Below are positions 4,624 to 7,165 of a stretch of 7,165 nucleotides of DNA, piece after piece. How positions within the stretch are numbered: the first letter of the stretch is position 1; every line of letters starts with the position of its first letter. Location of the stretch: NCBI GenBank assembly GCA_019308645.1, contig JAFDHR010000114.1, positions 1-7,165 of the forward strand. Direction: 5' to 3'. Position numbers and translations under genes: made by a program. Source of the DNA: Deltaproteobacteria bacterium. GTDB lineage: Bacteria; Desulfobacterota; DSM-4660; Desulfatiglandales; B25-G16. The notes below the pieces were generated by a model. That model saw only the letters and a list, made by a program, of their open reading frames with translations, ran no database searches and was not told the DNA's origin.

Positions 4624-6087
4624 ATGAAAACTTTCCAAGCACCGGAAAAAATATCCAGGAAATCTTTAACGGGGAATTCGAAAAACAATTCCAAAAAACA
4701 GACAAACACCCGCCAAGAACTAGAAATGTATAAGCTTATTTTTGACATCCTACTCTATGGAGGTATTGTAACGGATGTCAATGGCTATATTACTCATTTC
4801 AATAAACCTTATGGCCAGTTTCTGGGACTTGACCCTGAGGCACAGATAGGAAAACACTGCACCGAGGTGATTGAAAATACTCGCATGCACATTGTGGCCA
4901 AAACTGGGATACCTGAGATAAACATGAGCCATAGGATCAAGGGCCAAGATATGGTGGTCCAGCGAATTCCAATCAAAAAAAAAGGAAAGGTCATTGCAGT
5001 TTTTGGGCAGGTAATGTTTAAAGACGTGAGGGACGTGAAAAAACTTGCGGAGAAGCTCTCATTGCTTGAGAACAAGGTGGAGTTCTACGAGAAAGAGCTT
5101 TTAGCACTTCGCTCTACGCGATTTACTTTGGATAGTATCATAGGCTTGAGCGACGTGATCACTTCGTTAAAAGAAGAGGCATTAAAAGCGGCTGTCAACC
5201 AATATCCGGTGCTGATAACAGGTGAGACCGGCACCGGAAAGGAGCTCTTAGCACAGGCTATCCACAATGCCAGCGAGAGGAAGCTGCATCCTTTCATCAG
5301 GATCAATTGTGCGGCAATTCCAAAGGACTTGCTCGAATCGGAGCTATTTGGCTATGAGAGTGGCGCCTTCACAGGTGCGAAGCCCAAAGGCAAGCCCGGC
5401 AAGTTTGAGCTTGCCCATAAGGGTACCTTCCTTCTCGATGAAATAGGCGATCTCCCCATGGAAATACAGCCCAAGCTATTGCGGGTATTGGAGGAAAAGG
5501 AATTCGAGAGGGTGGGTGGTACCTCTTTGGTCAGGACTGATTTTCGTCTTATCGCAGCCAGCAATCAGAACATTGAAGAAATGGTGTCAGATGGCAGATT
5601 TCGTAAGGATCTTTTCTATCGGCTGAACGTGATCCCTATCTACATTCCACCACTTAGGGAGCGAAGAGAGGATGTTATCCCTCTCACACGCTCTATGCTT
5701 CGACAGATTGCCCAAGATTTGGGCCTTTTAGAGGTAAAAATAGACCCTCAAGTCGAAGAAGCTCTAAAGAACTATGCCTGGCCAGGGAACATCCGTGAAC
5801 TCTCTAATGTGCTGGAACGAGTATCATCTACTTTAGATGGAGACACCATTCATCTCTGTGATTTACCTTTCTATCTTTATAGCAGCCGAAAAAAATCAAT
5901 CAATTCTAATCATTCTTCACTCAAAAATGTTCAGACAATGGCTGAGAGAGAAGCAATCCAGTACGCATTAGCGTCAACCAACTACAATAAGGCCCATGCT
6001 GCAAAGCTACTAGGAATTCACCGCACCCTCCTCTACAAGAAAATGAAAAAATATAACCTTCCGATCAATACAGATGTCAATATTTAG
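4624..6087 (+). CDS. PAS domain-containing sigma-54-dependent transcriptional activator (enhancer-binding protein)
   Basis: This 487-residue one-component regulator activates sigma-54 RNA polymerase, most likely at the divergent SDR-TRAP operon. Residues 1-33 are polar and lysine-rich. A PAS sensor occupies about 34-137 (GGIVTDVNGYITHFNKPYGQFLG; VQRIPI..KGKVIAVFGQVMFKDV), followed by a short coiled-coil linker (about 138-163) rich in Leu, Glu and Lys. The AAA+ domain (about 170-400) has Walker A GETGTGKE (200-207), the sigma-54 contact loop GAFTGA (247-252), Walker B with D272-E273 in FLLDEIGD, candidate Arg fingers in RFRKDLFYRL (325-334), and the sensor-II Arg in WPGNIREL (R391). A Fis-type helix-turn-helix lies at 439-477 (EREAIQYAL...HAAKLLGIHRTLLYKKMKKY). 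There is no receiver domain, so the trigger is probably a ligand bound by PAS. All motifs needed for activity are intact. GGAG (4612-4615) is 8 nt before the ATG. The effector is unknown; the imported hydroxy acid or its oxo product is the natural guess. Confidence 0.95.
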   Translation: MKTFQAPEKISRKSLTGNSKNNSKKQTNTRQELEMYKLIFDILLYGGIVTDVNGYITHFNKPYGQFLGLDPEAQIGKHCTEVIENTRMHIVAKTGIPEINMSHRIKGQDMVVQRIPIKKKGKVIAVFGQVMFKDVRDVKKLAEKLSLLENKVEFYEKELLALRSTRFTLDSIIGLSDVITSLKEEALKAAVNQYPVLITGETGTGKELLAQAIHNASERKLHPFIRINCAAIPKDLLESELFGYESGAFTGAKPKGKPGKFELAHKGTFLLDEIGDLPMEIQPKLLRVLEEKEFERVGGTSLVRTDFRLIAASNQNIEEMVSDGRFRKDLFYRLNVIPIYIPPLRERREDVIPLTRSMLRQIAQDLGLLEVKIDPQVEEALKNYAWPGNIRELSNVLERVSSTLDGDTIHLCDLPFYLYSSRKKSINSNHSSLKNVQTMAEREAIQYALASTNYNKAHAAKLLGIHRTLLYKKMKKYNLPINTDVNI

Positions 6088-6122
6088 GGAGCAGAGATTT
6101 TTGAGATAGAAGAATGACAAAG

Positions 6123-6241
6123 TCGTAAAAAGTCAAAAAACATCCATTTTCGTCATTCCCGCGTAAGCGGGAATCCAGTGACTTCAGTATGTTATGGATG
6201 CCGGATCAAGTCCGGCATGACGGTTTTGAGACTTTTTACGA
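6123..6241. repeat. 119-bp palindromic MITE/REP-like element
   Basis: Perfect 12-bp terminal inverted repeats, TCGTAAAAAGTC (6123-6134) and GACTTTTTACGA (6230-6241), enclose two hairpins: ATTCCCGC/GCGGGAAT (6155-6174, 4-nt loop) and ATGCCGGA/TCCGGCAT (6198-6218, 5-nt loop). CGTCAT (6151-6156) and ATGACG (6217-6222) form an additional nested pair. No reading frame is present, so any mobility would depend on a transposase elsewhere. It begins 36 nt after the regulator stop and may also act as a bidirectional terminator. The hairpin sequences resemble dispersed repeats I associate with Desulfobacterota genomes; this is recollection, not a search. Confidence 0.75.
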
Positions 6242-6321
6242 GACCATCAAGAATGATTCCTGAAATTAAGATAACACTCTTTTTTGTTATCCATGGGGAA
6301 GTTGTGTCATATTATATGGAT

Positions 6322-6351
6322 TTGAGTTGAGCATTTTAAATAATGTATACT
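6322..6351 (+). promoter_or_regulatory. Likely sigma-70 promoter upstream of the corrinoid protein gene
   Basis: TTGAGT (6322-6327) and TATACT (6346-6351) are separated by 18 bp, with TG directly before the -10. The predicted start near 6358 leaves a long leader of about 230 nt that contains several inverted repeats. A nearer promoter cannot be excluded. Confidence 0.45.
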
Positions 6352-6542
6352 AATTTTTATCTTTTCACCAATGCTCAGCATAATCCCAAAGTCTAACAAG
6401 AAGGCACGTATGCTGATAGATTTAATAATGATATAAATCAGAATGTGAAATTAGGTCAAGAGAAAAACCCTCAATCACACCTCATTGAGTTATCTTGCCA
6501 TGCTAATACATGCTAATACATTTGATCCACAAGCGCTTCTAC

Positions 6543-6574
6543 GATGTAATTTTTATCTAAAATGAAATTACATC
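6543..6574 (+). promoter_or_regulatory. 10-bp perfect inverted repeat just before the corrinoid protein gene
   Basis: GATGTAATTT (6543-6552) and AAATTACATC (6565-6574) are separated by 12 nt. The repeat ends 3 nt before the TAAGG ribosome site (6577-6581) and 17 nt before the ATG. It could be an operator for a dimeric regulator or a leader hairpin next to the ribosome site; the AT-rich stem would be of modest stability. Confidence 0.5.
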
Positions 6575-6591
6575 AATAAGGTTTTAATCCG

Positions 6592-7165
6592 ATGGAGAAA
6601 CTAAAATATATACCTGCGAACCTGGATCTAGAGGAAATCAAGAGGAGGCTCCACATGGAGAAAAGAGGCGATTGGAGTCAAGTCCAAACCCTTATTGATG
6701 AAGCCCAGCCCCTAATATCAGCAAAGGCAGTTTATAAGGTTTGCTATATCGAGTCAAAATGTGAAGATGCCATAACTATATATGGAACCTCTTTGAAGAG
6801 CCGTGTCTTGCGTAAAAACCTTGATACCGTGGAGCGTGTTTTTCCCTATGTCGTAACTATCGGGGATAAACTGGAGGAGAAGGCCAGATCGTGTGATGAT
6901 TTGCTGAAACAGTATTATCTCGATACAATCGGAAATGTAGCCTTGACTGATGTAAGAAAATATTTAAAAACTCAATTGCAGTCCAGATATGCCCTCGATG
7001 GAATGTCCTACATGAGCCCAGGGTCCTTGAAGGATTGGGCCATTGAAGAGCAAATACCACTGTTTTCAATCCTTGGGGATGTTGAAGCCTCTATAGGTGT
7101 CAAGCTGAGTGAAAATCTTTTAATGCTTCCAAATAAGTCATTATCTGGTATCTACTTCCCTACTG
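6592..7165 (+). CDS. Vitamin B12-dependent methionine synthase activation domain-type protein (C-terminus cut by window edge)
   Basis: The frame is open from ATG at 6592 to the right edge (191 codons seen, no stop). The N-terminal part (to about residue 90) includes ISAKAVYKVCYIESKCEDAITI, and the middle has FPYVVTIGDKLEE. The diagnostic block is SYMSPGSLKDWAIEEQIPLFSILGD (139-163) followed by IGVKLSENLLMLPNKSLSGIYFP. This parallels the MetH reactivation domain (PACPD..E...F.LL, then IGM.LTES.AM.P..SVSG.YF). In MetH that domain binds AdoMet for reductive remethylation of cob(II)alamin. Here the usual RPAPGYP AdoMet-contact segment is replaced by MSYMSPG, so AdoMet use is uncertain. Stand-alone relatives accompany corrinoid methyltransferases in anaerobes, so a role in corrinoid-protein reactivation or methyl transfer is plausible. 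TAAGG lies 10 nt upstream of the ATG. It is probably a separate unit from the TRAP operon. Family call fairly firm, role inferred. Confidence 0.8.
   Translation, partial: MEKLKYIPANLDLEEIKRRLHMEKRGDWSQVQTLIDEAQPLISAKAVYKVCYIESKCEDAITIYGTSLKSRVLRKNLDTVERVFPYVVTIGDKLEEKARSCDDLLKQYYLDTIGNVALTDVRKYLKTQLQSRYALDGMSYMSPGSLKDWAIEEQIPLFSILGDVEASIGVKLSENLLMLPNKSLSGIYFPT

Larger units (their letters stand above)
6088..6591. other. 504-bp non-coding stretch between regulator and corrinoid gene
   Basis: No coding region is supported here on either strand. The left part holds a 119-bp palindromic repeat element. The rest is AT-rich and holds a sigma-70-like promoter and several inverted repeats: GATAACA/TGTTATC (6270-6291), TCAGCATA/TATGCTGA (6375-6416), CTCAAT/ATTGAG (6470-6489) and GATGTAATTT/AAATTACATC (6543-6574). 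It also has a 10-bp direct duplication, TGCTAATACA twice (6501-6520). No B12-box-like element was recognised, although the next gene is corrinoid-related. Confidence 0.6.

Noticed and set aside
4394..4705. Minus-strand open frame of 103 codons across the divergent gap and the start of the regulator gene
   Set aside because: It covers the control DNA, has no ribosome site or domain, and would overlap the sigma-54 promoter and the activator start.
6270..6291. GATAACA/TGTTATC inverted repeat as a terminator
   Set aside because: The stem is only 7 bp of mostly A-T pairs and is not followed by a T-run on either strand. It could be an operator, but there is no supporting context.
6318..6332. A -24/-12-like sequence (TGGATTTGAGTTGAGC) before the corrinoid gene
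   Set aside because: GG and GC are separated by 11 bp rather than the required 10, and the overlapping sigma-70 elements fit better.
6352..6591. Cobalamin riboswitch in the leader of the corrinoid-related gene
   Set aside because: The position and length were suitable, but I found no B12-box-like GCC(A/G)CTG element or the conserved multi-stem layout.
6857..7069. Minus-strand open frame of 70 codons at the right end
   Set aside because: It is a shadow of the corrinoid-protein gene, whose plus-strand frame is open for 191 codons and has a recognisable domain.

Overview
The window looks like chromosomal DNA of an anaerobic, probably sulfate-reducing bacterium of the Desulfobacterota (former Deltaproteobacteria). 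This is inferred from three things: moderate-GC genes with strong Shine-Dalgarno sites, a PAS/AAA+/Fis sigma-54 activator paired with a -24/-12 promoter, and a gene for a corrinoid (vitamin B12) reactivation-type protein. A palindromic repeat with CGTCATTCCCGC and ATGCCGGA hairpins is also of a style I associate with that group. No phage, IS transposase, CRISPR, rRNA or tRNA is visible.

Layout. Positions 1-4288 hold five genes, all on the minus strand. In transcription order they are a 3-hydroxybutyrate-dehydrogenase-like SDR (4288-3449), a 3-hydroxyacyl-CoA-dehydrogenase-fold enzyme of the L-carnitine dehydrogenase/lambda-crystallin type (3261-2326), and a tripartite TRAP transporter: dctP (2107-992), dctQ (835-332) and dctM (335 to beyond the left edge). 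dctQ and dctM overlap by 4 nt. Positions 4289-4623 are a divergent control region. Positions 4624-6087 (plus) encode a 487-residue sigma-54 enhancer-binding protein. Positions 6088-6591 are non-coding: a 119-bp palindromic repeat element, a sigma-70-like promoter and several inverted repeats. From 6592 an open, right-truncated gene encodes a protein with a MetH-activation-type domain.

How it fits together (inference). A small carboxylate or hydroxycarboxylate is bound in the periplasm by DctP and imported by DctQM. Two NAD(P)-dependent dehydrogenases then oxidise a beta-hydroxy acid. The PAS-AAA+ protein probably senses a small molecule and activates the operon from a good -24/-12 promoter at 4417-4432. 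The best enhancer candidates are a 10-bp triple tandem repeat and a TACATGTA palindrome 145-190 bp upstream of the predicted start. The SDR keeps the four polar residues that hold the 3-hydroxybutyrate carboxylate in known enzymes, but differs at the catalytic Asn and at both Trp residues of the methyl pocket, so the substrate may be a relative of 3-hydroxybutyrate.

The most unusual signals are non-coding: a near-identical 14-mer (CGCCAYGTTATAAC) in front of both the SDR and dctP, a consensus Shine-Dalgarno with no usable start codon upstream of dctP, and a 10-bp perfect inverted repeat just before the corrinoid gene. The window does not contain a clearly new enzymatic system. It is best described as a catabolic uptake-oxidation module with its own regulator and interesting control DNA.
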